A DNA stretch of 64,000 nt from Gordionus sp. m RMFG-2023 (lineage: Eukaryota; Nematomorpha; Gordioida; Chordodea; Parachordodidae). Each line of letters starts with the position of its first letter. The stretch's first letter is position 1. Made by a program: the position numbers and the translations under genes. The DNA is taken from contig NC_088777.1 in assembly GCF_954871325.1 (NCBI RefSeq), forward strand, positions 4,776,509-4,840,508, in the 5' to 3' direction. The notes under the pieces are model-generated. The model worked only from the letters and a program-made list of their open reading frames with translations, was not told the DNA's origin and searched no databases. Shown in pieces: positions 47,935-59,726 of the stretch.

Positions 47935-49480
47935 AGGAAAAGAAAATAAAGTAGCGGATACTTTATCTAGACTGCCAGTAGAAGGCATAGACGATCAAAA
48001 ATATGCGTTAAAAATCAGAGCTATAAATTTGCACGATATAAATATTAGTCAAGTTGAACTCCAAAAGGAAACAAGGAGTGATAGCTTGTTTAAAAAAGTA
48101 GTTAAAAACATTGTGCGTGGATGGGTGGAGTTTGATGCGAAAAAAGAGTTAGTTTGTTTTTATAATCGTAGAGAGGAATTGTCAGTAGATATGATGTTAT
48201 TGAAGGAAAGGGAAGTTGGTAATTCCAACCTTTTTGAGGAAATCAATATTAACAATTATACACAGAGGGCATCCAGGAATAAATGCTATGAAATCAATTT
48301 TTAGAATGTATTGTTGGTGGCCTAATTGCGATAAAGACATTGAACAATATGTTCGTCAATGTATGCCTTGTCAAAGTAACCGGTCGAATATTATGGAGGT
48401 TCCTTTATATTCGTGGAACATATTTAATATGCCATGGGAACGAATTCATTTATGCACATACTAAATGGGTTGAGTTAATGAGAGAGACCACGTCCACGAC
48501 AATGATCAGGGCTTTAAGGAAATGGTTCGCACGGTTTGGAACTCCTAGACAAATTGTTTCAGATAATGGACCTAAATTTATTTCTGGAGAATTTCGAAAT
48601 TTTGTTTAGAGAAAAATATTAAATTGATACATACAACACCGTACCATCCAAAAACGAACGGTTTAGCGGAAAGAACGATACGAACCCTCAAGAGTCAATA
48701 TTTTGCAACTAGGAAAGACATCAGGGAACATGAGGAAGCCATGTGAGAAGTTTTGATAGCATATAGAATGGGTGAACATCAATCAACTGGACGTTCACCG
48801 GCAAAGTTATTATTGGGGCGAAATTTAAAAACGGGATTAAATTGATTACATCCAAATGTTAGGGATGAAATGGAACGATCGATTATACGACAAAAAAGAG
48901 CGCATGATGAACATAGTCAAATAAGGGAATTGAGATTGCACAACCGGTATGGGTGCATAATGAAATAAATTCGGGTTGGAGAGAAGGAGTTATAAAATCC
49001 AGAACTGGTAGATATTCTTATTTGGTAGAAAGCAAAACTAGAATGGTACGAAAGCATGCGATCAACTTCAAAAAAGGGAGGTAGCTAAAGAAATGGAGAA
49101 GTCAGGGCCAGTGGATGAAAAGAAAATATGGAGTCAGAGAGAGAGAAAGAAAATGGAGAAAATATGGAGTCAGAGAGAGAGGAAGAAAATATAAAAAATA
49201 GAGAGTTGGATATAGTTGAGATTTTAGAAAATGTTGAAGATAACGGAAAACTAGAAACGCGGAAATCACAAAGAGCTAGGAAACCTACAAATCGGCTGAT
49301 TGAGAAGTTGTAAGATCATATGTATGGGGATATGTTATAAATGAGATATATTATATATATTATTAATGTTATAAATGTCATATACAAATCAATCATACAG
49401 TTTTATAATATTTGTCATGATAGAATACTTGATTTACATACACATACTAAATAAAGAAATTGTATATTGGCGACGATTTT
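47935..49480 (+). mobile_element. Ty3/gypsy fossil: RNase H end, integrase, possible 3' LTR
   Basis: The order is that of a Ty3/gypsy pol 3' half: end of RNase H (GKENKVADTLSRLP), the H2C2 zinc finger of integrase (HRGHPGINAMK, CWWPNCDKDIEQYV, CMPCQSNR), the catalytic core (WVELMRETTSTTMI, FGTPRQIVSDNGPKFISG) and the basic C-terminal part. Gag, protease and reverse transcriptase are absent. A sequence from about 49,320 with a TATA-rich part and AATAAAG could be a 3' LTR, but no 5' partner is in view. The copy is broken, by roughly half a dozen changes, and looks moderately old. It lies inside element G. Confidence 0.85.
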
Positions 49481-49754
49481 AAAATACGTGATACGTGATA
49501 TATAGCGCTTCTGCTCTCTAGCGTTGAAGATTCAACAGAGCTACGCTAGATTTTCCTCACTTCCATCTAATTGGAATAATTTAATTTGGGCATAAAAGTA
49601 AAAATATGAGGAGCCCTCTACACGTTTGTGGGCAAGCCGCACGTACTTGTAGGCAAAACATTCCGAGAAATATTGCTTAAACCTCTATAGGCTTATTAAA
49701 AAGGAGTGGGGCAAAAAAAGAGCCTATACCCGAGAATTACAGTATAATTTAATT

Positions 49755-50003
49755 ACTTTAAAGGTGGGTGATGCCTGATTTTAAGTTTAATTTCTTTAGT
49801 GTAAGTTATGATTACTATCAATATTGAGATATAATGTTCATAGAATCTGTAAATAAATATGATTAAAATAAAATTTGCCTGATTCAACCGATACGATACA
49901 ATTCTATCACTTCAAATTTTCCACCGGGTGAAATTTAAATTTTCCCGAAAACGTGATTAATGAATGAGTGAAATAATAATCAAAAACCAATTTTTATAAA
50001 TAA
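49755..50003. repeat. Dispersed ~260-bp repeat R, copy 2
   Basis: Near-identical over most of its length to 25,170-25,430, in the same orientation. Differences are scattered substitutions and a few short indels. Non-coding, and its ends do not show obvious inverted repeats. Confidence 0.85.
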
Positions 50004-50659
50004 AATATTATTAGTTAAAATTTTAATAAAATACGAAAGTATTTTTATCATATTTTATTTATATTATATGATGTCAAATTAAATCTATAGGCTTTATAAA
50101 ATTTAAAATATATAATTATATTATTTGATGTCAAAACAAATCATGAGACGTTAAAGGGTTAAATCAATCAAGATATGTTAATATATTCTCTAATATTATA
50201 ATTTATTTTATAAAGTAAGAATTCATAATATATTCAGATAAAAATATTAAAAAAATATCGGGAGAGGATCAGAATGAAAATTCTTATGAAGATGATCTAA
50301 TAAGTTTTTTTGAAAATATAGAACATTCATTAAATATTTTTAATAAATTCCTCCATTTAAAATTTTTATTTATTAAATATAATACAAACCTCCCATCCCC
50401 TTAGCCAATTAATTGTGTGTTTAGCACAGCGAAAGCTATGTTGAGCACTAAGCTTTGTTTATTTGATCAAATTTTTGAAAATCACTTGTTAAAAATATAT
50501 AAAAATTTATTACAAAGAGAACTTATCTTATAACATATTATTTTTGTATAATTTTATTTTTATTTGGGAAAAAAAAATAAAAAGAAAATTTATACATAAT
50601 ATATAATATTTTGTAACAATAACGCGTTGCTTTTTCAAACGTAACAAGTAATGTATTTC

Positions 50660-53600
50660 TTTTTTGAAGTAATATTTACAGCACTAATTTTATGTTACAA
50701 TAAAATGAGGAACACTATGAAATTCTCTTAATTTTCTTTAGATTGTCTACTACATACATCAAAATCATATTTTAAAGTCTTTCTTTAATATTAACAATTT
50801 CTAGATTCTGGCGCCGCTTCTTGGCAGTGATTTAAGAAATGTTGTAAAATACAATGATAGAATTTGCAAAGGGATTTTGTCATTTAAAACAGATTTTTGC
50901 CGATATCATCATTGGCACTATAGCTGTCGCAATTTTTTTTTAAACAAATCTTGAATAAATTTGGAGGATTTAACGGGATCGGTAAGATTTTAAATCTCCA
51001 CTGAATGGCCAGATTATAGTTAAATTATATTTAAATTACAAAAACTGGTCATCATAAGTGTTTCACAACAGGTTTCATGCATGTTTTCATCGTAATATTT
51101 AAACCTTGATAAAATAAATTGTGCGTGTGTCCTATTAAAAGCTTACAAATACACGAATATATTAGAAGTTTTTTGGAGTTAATTAAAGATGGATGACTTA
51201 ACAACACCGATGTATAATATATATGTTTTAATGTAATGTTTATTTCATGAAAACATTAATATTATAAAACCTTAATAATAATCAAATCTTTGGAATGTTC
51301 TTCTACTATTGCCCTGCTAATATTATATAAAATTTACTTTGTGCCCTTTCCATGATTAATTTTTTTTATTAAATTTAATATAGTATAGATATTTAATAAT
51401 TGATAATATTTTATCTATCTTTATTGTATATTTTTTATTTTATTAAACATTTATCTTATTTTTTTGTATAATATTGACACCCTTTTAAACTAGTTTAATG
51501 AATTTTTAAAAATTTATATAAATAAATTGTTATCAAAAGGCTCAATTCATTGAAGATAAATATTTTGATAACTTAATCAAAATGAACGAAGAAAAGATTT
51601 CTTTGGCAATCGATATGGCCTTTAGGCCAAGGTAATATTCTATAGTTAGTAGTAAAATTTTTTCAATATATAATTTATATTTTATGTCCATATTATAATA
51701 AGGTGTGAAGTCAATATCATGGATCACTACCATTCAAGTAATGAAACATTTCCAAAATATGTAAAAATTTATTTTTTTAAAAATCAGTTAAAGATTTTTG
51801 GTAACTTTTATATACACAAATATCAAATATAAAATATATTGAAAAAATATTATCTTAGGTAATATGTTATTTTATAACTTCATAATTTACAAATAAAATT
51901 ATCATAAAATAGAAGAAGCTTGGCTTTATAGATGTTAAGAATAGTAGTAAATATGCATTTATTTTATCTCGTTTGTTCATCCATATATTTTATTATTTAA
52001 AGTGTAATTATAATATTGATTTACATATAATTTAGGGAAGTATTGGAATTTGAAATAGCTTATAAATTGATTGACTATTTTGGTAAGTATTTTAATTTCT
52101 AATCTATTTTACAGCCTTTTTAACCATACTTTTTAAATATATCAACCCCACGATTGAAAAACTTTGTAGATACATATTATTCGACACGGATACATTAACA
52201 AATAATGATCCCGATATAAAAAACTTTTAGCATTGCTATATTTTTTTTTATTGTCAGTCATTAACATACATTTATAATATAATATTTACAAAATTGCGTT
52301 ATATAAATATGTTTTTATCTCTGGTAATGTAAAAGTATTGGTATCACCATTTATTTTTAAAAAGACCAGTATCGAGATACTTTAAAAAATATATCTTAAC
52401 AACCCCTGGTTTAAGTTATCATGTGGTTTCATAATTATGTTAATCCTTAATTTATAAACATTAAATATAGTGGGTGACAGAATATGCCATCGGGTATAAT
52501 AAAAAAATAATGTTAAATTTAAATTTCGAGCCGACAACTGTTGCACAAACGAAATTATAGTTTTGGTTGCTCTTTACTAATTATGTATATAAATTTGAAA
52601 GGCAATTATATAGTATTGATTGACTACCTTAAAAATCAAAATCGACAATTTTTAAAAAGAGAAGAGGTAAATGGCAAAAGGAAATTATATACCGTAGATA
52701 AATTTCGGCTGTACATTGCCTGATTTTTTTGGCAATATTTTATAATGGGTAGGCAGGGTGAATTGGTTATTTCGTCATTGTACACTTGCCAGGTTAAATC
52801 AGACAATGTGTTATTTCTCTAATATTACAATTAATAATTTTGACCTCGACACTTGATATTTTTTTTTAAAATGTTTATTCTTTTTATAAATACCTTTGTA
52901 TCAATCTTTTTTTTTTAACTTAAACTGATATATGACATATTTTATTATATTCTCTATATAATGTTAATTTTTAAATAATAATATTTTATCATATTTGATA
53001 TGAATTTTAATAAAAAATTGATTTTTTTTTAGATATAAAATATAATTTTATTTTTTTAAGATGATTTTTTTAAAAAAAATAAAATAATTACAGATCTAGA
53101 ATAAATTGTGCTCAATTTTTTTGGCAGAGTCTTTGGAAAAAAATTTAAATTACAGCTGGAAAATTATATAAATGAATTGTTTAACCTTTTATATTGCTTA
53201 TATTTTTAATTTCTCTTTGAAATGAGTTAAAGCTAAAATTATTATAAATAAAGAAACTTTAAAAATTCGGATAGGAATAATAACCCCCCCCCCCCAACCA
53301 AAAAATTTTTTCTTCAGAGATTGACTGCTGAGCTAAAATTTTGACCTTTGTAGGTAGGTCTCTGGTTATAAATTTATAAATTCGAGTATTAGTTAAAAAT
53401 ATTTATAATATATAAAATAAATATATGTAGTTTTTAGTCACATAGTGTCCCTTTTTAAAGATATGGTGACCTTTTTTAAAAAAAACAGTGTCTTTCTATG
53501 CTAATTTTATAGAAATGGGACACTTGTCAATAAAAAAAATTTTAAAAAATTTATCACGCTGGTTAAATTGTTCTTATTCTTCTCAACTTAACTGAATTAA

Positions 53601-54345
53601 ATTTTTTTAAATGGAGGGGAGTAATTTTTTAAGTGGACAAATTAACCGGAGACCAATATTCACAGGAGGAGGGTTGCGGTTGGGTTCATTTTTTTTGGAC
53701 CTTTTGTTGACCAATTCTGGCAAACCCTTAAATATTTAAAGCTACAGATTAAAGTTAGTAGGAATATAAATTATGTAACAATCTCAATAATATCAACCCT
53801 TTTTATCATTCATTAAAAAAAAATTCATATCTTTATTACCTGTTTTGGGAATAGTAATAGTAAACCCAATTAAAATAATCTTATATTTTTTTATTTAGTT
53901 ACAAGAGCAAACAATACAAGATAGCGACTCGGCACAATACGTACACAATACAATTTGATTAATTTTTAATGTATATAAAATAAAATTAAGCCCATAAGCA
54001 TGAATAAAACAGCTGATTTTACAGTCTAACATTATTATAAATATTTCATGTCATTATTTTCTCATTATAATGCGTGTTTTTGTAGTTTTTTTAAAAATAA
54101 ATTTTCCGTATACCAAATGTTTTGAAATAGTATTTTTTTTTTAAATTTGCCGAATGAATACACTTTAAAATCGCGCTTTTTATTGTATATGTAAGGGTAG
54201 GAGGATATTTATTGTTATGAAATTAGTTTATAGTTTTGGTATCATGCAGAAGCCTTATCGAATGGGGAGGAGTTATCTTCAACGCGAATTTGTTTTCACA
54301 TTAACGAGTTTATGAGTAAGGGACATCCTTATAAGGGGAGGGCTA
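50660..54345. other. Long AT-rich gap
   Basis: No host gene recognised. At 53,333-53,360 TTTGTAGGTAGGTCTCTGG looks like one end of repeat J. Around 52,380-52,400 CTTAACAACCCCTGG resembles a hAT terminus without a convincing partner. A C-run lies at about 53,284-53,296. Confidence 0.4.
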
Positions 54346-54349
54346 TGAC

Positions 54350-54559
54350 CAGAGACCTGTAGGGCCGGGCGGGCTAGACCGTATTTTAATTTTTCTAAAT
54401 ATCCCCAGGCCGGGCCAAAAATAATTTTTTTTTAAACCGTATATTTTAAAACCAAATATTTAAAATCGTCATTATTAGTTTGAAAAATTATAAATAATTT
54501 CAATATATTTTTTAAAAATCCGGGCCGGATCGTGAAAATGGTATTTCCGCAGGTCTTTG
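54350..54559. mobile_element. MITE of repeat family J with near-matching TSD
   Basis: It begins CAGAGACCTGTAGGGCCGGG and ends CCGCAGGTCTTTG, an inverted pair. The 8 bp outside are gctatgac (left) and gctataaa (right), six of eight matching, fitting an aged hAT target duplication. Inside are AGGCCGGGCC and GGGCCGGATCG around an AT-rich centre that matches the core of the 21.5- and 40.0-kb copies in inverse orientation. 210 bp, non-coding. Confidence 0.75.
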
Positions 54560-55435
54560 GCTATAAAAAAAAAGATATATCTAATTTTATAAATCGTAAA
54601 ACTTACAAAATTATATTAATAACAGATATTTTTATCGTTTTGTAATGGTAATTAAATCAATTTCACTTTGTTCATTTTTTAAAAGGATTTAGGAGAAACA
54701 GAACGCATAAAAGTCAAGGGAGCTTTTAACTTGATATTCGTAAATATTAAAAATTAAATTATATTATAAAGATAATCAAATAAAGATGAAAAGATTGAGT
54801 GGGTAGGATATAAAAGAAAAAGAAGAATATAACTTTATTTTTTTAGATTGGTTAAGAAATATGTTACTTCTCTAATTTCAGCCTTTCATATCCTGTTATT
54901 TCAATAGCGCTCCTTAAATTGTCCAATCTCTGCTCAGGGGGCTCTAGTATATAAATCTAAATAAAAGGTAATATGACAAATATTCAGGCTGACTTTGATT
55001 TAAAGTGGGTTTGGGTCCGAAATGCCTTTCAGAAAATGGAATGTTTAATAAAATAACGTTTAATAAAGAATATATTTAAAGTTCAATAAACAAATAATAA
55101 TTTATTCCAATGAGATTGATTCGCTTTATTTTTATTTCGGAGTGGGTTCTTTAACGATTTTCTTAGTAAAAATTTCTTTTTGTTTAAAAGATTTTTTCTT
55201 TCTCTATTGCCCATTTCAAATAGCTAATTATAAATTTTTCCTATGCGTAAAAAATATTTTTCGCGATAGGCTGAGTAAACCAGCTAAGCATAATTAGGCT
55301 TATACTTAAAAATTAGAAAACTTCCTTAGACTTACCAAACAGCAAATCTTAATTAAACGTAGCCTTGAAGTTTTTAGTTAGGAAGAGTCTAACCTCCCTC
55401 CCCTTTACCATATTGGAAAGTAAGAGGAAAGGGCG
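54560..55435. other. AT-rich spacer
   Basis: No gene or element recognised. Confidence 0.4.
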
Positions 55436-55439
55436 AATA

Positions 55440-56220
55440 TAGAAGACGGATTTCAGAAATTATGTCATTGTTGAATCAAAAGCAGCAGAGCTCTATAAAT
55501 TTAATATTTATCTATCTCGACTCGTAGCAAGGCAGGTCTATCGTTCCGATATTAGTATTGGAGCTAAAGAATGCCATAGAATAAAGCTCTTTATCACCCT
55601 CTTGGATGCTTTTATAACTAAAATGAACGAAAGTTTCTTAATTTATCAGAAATCACTCACAAATATACATTTTATTACTGGCGATTCCTTCCGAATCTAT
55701 TTCAAATCTTGTTAGAGAAAAATTAAATATTTGGCAGATTTTTATTGTGAGGGTGTAAAAGTAACCCGTGATGCATTACTAGCTAAATGTAAATTATGGT
55801 TGATAATGTTCCAAAAAAATACTGTAGATGCTTCGCATAATTTCAAACACATTTAGGACCATTTTCCTCATGTATAAAAATTATCAGAGTTTTTAAAAGA
55901 TACTTTTTAAATGGATCTAGATACAGATACAACCTCTAAAATAATATCTAGATACAGATATATTTTAATCAAAAATCTATCCAGATACAGATACCACATT
56001 TTTATATCTAGCTACAGGATCTAGATACTTGTATCTAGATCCTTTAACAACTCTGAAAATTATAATATATTTTTTTACCAATAAAAAGGCATTTCCTTCT
56101 TTAACAAGAATATAGGCATACCCGAAAAGCAGCTGTTATTAAATGGCTCAATTTGAGCCGAATTTAAAAAAAAACCAGAGAAATATTGCCTAAGCCTCGA
56201 TTTGCTATTGGATGTCCAAA
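55440..56220 (+). pseudogene. hAT transposase remnant E2, split by MITE C2
   Basis: From about 55,475 the sequence follows the 30.8-kb remnant at nucleotide level (GCAGAGCTCTATAAA, TATTTATCTATCTCGACTC, CCTCTTGGATGCTTTTATAA). The hAT C-terminal region (CATGTATAAAAATTAT) is interrupted by MITE C2 at 55,885-56,055 and resumes after it (TTTAACAAGAATATAGGCAT). Frameshifts and stops are scattered. The shared tail AGAAATATTGCCTAAGCCTC at about 56,182 also recurs near 49,665. Confidence 0.7.
55885..56055. mobile_element. hAT MITE C2, perfect TSD
   Basis: It starts CAGAGTTTTTAAAAGATAC and ends CTTTAACAACTCTG, with identical 8-bp duplications aaaattat at 55,877-55,884 and 56,056-56,063. The interior repeats ATCTAGATACAGATA. 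171 bp, closely related to C1. Confidence 0.95.
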
Positions 56221-57125
56221 CTAGAGAAATACAATGGAGGGGTTTACCAAAAAGCCCGCCAACTCGTTGTTCTAAAAAATTTTCCGCTCCGCCTAATGTT
56301 TAAAAAAAATTTAATGGCTGGTTTGGCTTTTTATTTATTTTTTTTTAAATAACATATATAATGTGCAATATTATGAAATAAAATATTGAAGATTTTACCC
56401 GAAAAATATTAAAAAAATTCAAGCTAATTACTGTAAGAAATTTTTTAACCCCCCCCCCTTTAAAAAACCCAACCACACCCTCCCAAAGTATGGGTGGGGT
56501 GCGGGCTAAAAAAATAGGCCCATTGCAGTCCTCACTAGTCACTACTTGTCTCAATAAATTTACGAAAATTAAGTTATACTTTGACTCCTAGAATAATTTT
56601 TATAAAAAAACTTAATCACCCCCCCCCCCCCACACAGCGAATTCCCGCGTACACGTTTGGCTCTTTGCCATTATTTCATATTCATAAAAAATAAATATTT
56701 TAAACAAATTTTATTTAAACAAATCAGAGTAAAAATGTTATTATTTAAAATTCTTTCGATATTTTTGCCTAGATCTGTTAATAGCTTAATATGTGTTCAA
56801 AATTAATTTTAATTTAATTCAATAGTTTGTGATTTAACTGTCTTTTGTTTCTTGGGAATTTTATTTATAGATTTTTTTTAAATATAATATTATGTTATTT
56901 AAATTCAAAGTAATATATCTTGTTAAATTTTTTTGTACGAATTTTCGGGCTACCATATTTTTTAATATGAACAATATTTGAATGTTTGATATCCATATTT
57001 TCAATTATTCAAGAAATCCTTTTTAAAATTTCACAAGGACGTAGAATTTTTTTAAATTAATCTGATAGATAATACTTGAAACATGTCAAAGGATCAACTT
57101 ATTATTGCTATCCTAAAATAGTATT
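56220..57125. other. Non-coding stretch with C-runs
   Basis: At 56,230-56,535 an imperfect inverted pair (CAATGGAGGGG... at left, ...GGGCTAAAAAAATAGGCCCATTG at right, with the right part quoted in two halves of the same end) may mark another small MITE. C-runs lie at about 56,449-56,458 and 56,620-56,631. No gene supported. Confidence 0.35.
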
Positions 57126-57129
57126 CTCG

Positions 57130-58100
57130 GAAAACTAATTTTTTTACTTTAAAAAAATGAAAAAATATTTATTTATCCAATAAATAAAGTATATTCAAAA
57201 ATAGAACTAATTTTTTATTTATAGATATAAAATATCTAATAAGTAAATGGATATAGAATAACATTTTTTTAAAATTATAAATATTTTCTAAAGAAGTGAA
57301 TATATGCAATCTCAAGAATATATAACGAAAGGCTTTAAGGATAATATGAATTTAAAGAAAATAGCATACTCACGGGCTTCAGCCGATATTTTTTAAAAAA
57401 ATTCGGGACCGGGCTGGGCTTTAGGCAAATTTGTTCGAAATTTCGGGGCTGTCAGGACAAAATATTTAGCCAGCCGGGCCGGATTATGCAAAAAATTCTT
57501 AACAGGTCAGGCCTGCAGACCTCTGATTGGTTAATGTGATGATTAGTTTGATAAATTTAATGTTACAAAAATATCATTTCAACATTTAGAAAATTATCTC
57601 CCCCACCCCCCACCCCTATCTCGTAAATTCTGGCTACATAAAATTTTATTCAGACTATCCTAAATACTTAGCAAAATTTTGGACTAAGCCCATGGTAAAA
57701 TAAAGTACGCAGAGAGTGCCTCTACAATTTTTCATCGCTAAATTTTTTGTCCTGACTGGCCCGATATTTCAAACAACTTTTCCTAAAGCCCAGCCCGGTC
57801 TGAAATTGTCTAAAAAATATCGCCTGAAGCCCGGCCTGAGATTTTCTAAAAAATCTACCCGAAGCCCATGAATATGCTATTTTCTTTAAATTCATAAATA
57901 CCATCCTGAATGCCTTTTGTTATAGATTCTTAAGATTGCATAATTATTCACTTCTTTAGAAAATATTTATAAATTAAAAAAATATATATAATTTTATATC
58001 CATTTAAAACTTAGATATTTTTATATCTATAAATAAAAAATTAGTTCTATTTTTGAATATACTTTTTTTATTAGATAAATTAATTTTTCCTTTTTTTTTC
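57130..58100. repeat. Inverted repeat, ~350-bp arms, with J-type GC-rich core
   Basis: Left arm about 57,130-57,480 and right arm about 57,735-58,100 match in inverse orientation: TATATTCAAAAATAGAACTA, TAAATATTTTCTAAAGAAGT, TTTAAAGAAAATAGCATA, then CCGGGCTGGGCTTTAGG. The right arm has extra tandem units of a GC-rich word (CCGGGCTTCAGGCGATATTT). The ~255-bp centre holds an end of repeat J (CAGGCCTGCAGACCTCTG). It could form a hairpin as RNA or cruciform. It is either a long-arm foldback element or a palindromic duplication. Confidence 0.8.
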
Positions 58101-58118
58101 AAAAGTATAAAAATTAGA

Positions 58119-59331
58119 CTCCGTTCTTTTAAAATCAGGAGCAGGATCTAGTTCCATTTAAGGCTGGAGTGAAGGAGCGCAGCTCCACCGCTCTTTTAAA
58201 TTTAATGTATAAATTAAATTATTATCTAAATATTAATAAATCTAATTATTTGTTAATTAAAATTCAATAAAAATGAAATTTTATTTTATTTAAATGCAAT
58301 ATTAAATTTTGAGTCAAGTTTTATTATTAGTTTTCCATCTAATCAGTTAAAGAATTAAACATTAAAGTTTTTCTTTCTATTTATATTGAAAATTTCTTGA
58401 AAAATCTTGTAAGTTTATATATAGTCATTTTATAGATATATGATGTAAAAAAAAGTTTTTGATATTATAGATTCAGACATCGTAGAAAAAGAAATCGAAT
58501 TTCCATTTCCATCTTACAAAAAAATATTTTTCTCTTCTAAAAGAGTTAGATCCCTAATGATGCTAATGAAACTAATATTCAAAAATAAATGACTTAGCAA
58601 ATTTATTTTGCCAACCTCTCTTGTAGAGTCTATTATAAGCGGTATTGATAAAAGGTTTATAGGAGAAATACTTTATTGCAGATTTTCAAATGTTTGTAAT
58701 GACGAAAATATCATTGCGGCTATTATTCATCCTGTATACAAATTAAATTGGGAATGAAAAATGAAAAAAAATATGGAAATAAAATACAAATTAATTAAAT
58801 TTTTAAGAAAACAAACTCCTGATGCTAAAATAGCTACTAGTTCACGGGAACCCTGCAATGATTTGGAAAATTTTTAGAATTCAATGAAATTGATTATCAG
58901 GAAAATAATATATTGGACAAATATTTTTCCTGAATTAAAAAATATTTTTATAAAATACAATACCCCGTTTTCCTCTAGTGCTCCTGTTAAGCGCCTCTTT
59001 ACTATTGCTAAACAGGTTTAAGGGGAGAGGCTTGAATGTTTGTTAGATTCAAATTTAAAAATTATTATACTTTTAAAAGCTAATAGAAGGTTATAAATAT
59101 TCTGATATATCATTTAATATAAATAAAACTTTTTTGATAAAAAAAAATGATTTTGTTTCGTGTACTTTCTAAAAAAAATGAAAATCAAAGGAGCGGCTAT
59201 GGAGTGGCACTCAGAGCGGGAGCTACCTCCTTTTAAAAATTTAGTAGCGGGGTCAGTAGCTAGCTCCTTTTGAGAAGGTAGGAGTGGGAACGGGAGCTAG
59301 CTACTTTTAAAAAAGAGCGTTAACAATTCTG
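58119..59331 (+). mobile_element. hAT element, family A, second copy
   Basis: Parallel to the 19.5-kb copy throughout: GCTGGAGTGAAGGAGCGC near the left, FPFPSYKK-like wording, then a C-terminal remnant (KRLFTIAKQV-like), then AGCGGGAGCTACCTCC and GGGAGCTAGCTACTTTT near the right end, which reads GTTAACAATTCTG. The flanking 8 bp are aaattaga and aaattaag, an imperfect duplication. It retains a central segment (58,560-58,800) that the 19.5-kb copy lacks, so the two carry different deletions. Confidence 0.82.
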
Positions 59332-59639
59332 AAATTAAGGTTTCTTACAAAATAACTGAGGTGTTCTATTAGAAGCATCATAAGATCTTAGCATGAATGC
59401 AATTATAATGATTTCTTTTTTAGATTTATAAATATTTAAAAAAAAATTATGAATTTTGCCCACCTTAAATATGAATCATTGTTGATAGAATAAATTATTT
59501 ATTAGGGAAGAATTTAGGAAGGAAATACAGTGTAAATCACAATAATGTACGGCAAAAATCTGAATGTTGGGAGGAGGGGATAATTCTTTATAACTATCTT
59601 AAAGTATAAATTTTAAAAAATATTACCTTTTTCTACAAG

Positions 59640-59726
59640 ATATCTAAAAAAGGGGTGACTGCGAGAGCTTTAAATGGTTCTCATAAGATCCTGTTGCCGC
59701 CTGAACAAGTCATATCAATTTTTCAG
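59640..59726 (+). CDS. Candidate 29-codon exon, unknown protein
   Basis: The acceptor (tacctttttctacaag) ends at 59,639 and a donor CAG|gtttat follows 59,726. The 87-nt exon is in phase 0 at both ends and reads ISKKGVTARALNGSHKILLP then PEQVISIFQ. Its GC content and codon choice contrast sharply with the flanking A/T sequence. I do not recognise the protein. It may join the candidate terminal exon at 61,520. Confidence 0.5.

Larger units (their letters stand above)
44806..50650. mobile_element. Outer element G with ~0.3-kb terminal inverted repeats
   Basis: The left terminal repeat is in two pieces, 44,806-44,901 and 47,309-47,500, because the 2.4-kb long-arm transposon is inserted in it. 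The right repeat is 50,330-50,650 inverted. Matching words read inward are AATAAAATTAT.CAAAAATAATAT, TTTTTAACAA.TGATTTT.AAA, TTTGATCA, TCGCTGTGCTAAACACAC and GGAGGAATTTATTAAAAAT. The outer tips (GTTACTGGTTATTC against GTTACTTGTTACG) are less well matched, so the exact ends and target duplication are unresolved. Subtracting the insert, G is about 3.4 kb. Inside are a Ty3/gypsy-type integrase fossil and repeat R copy 2. Confidence 0.7.
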
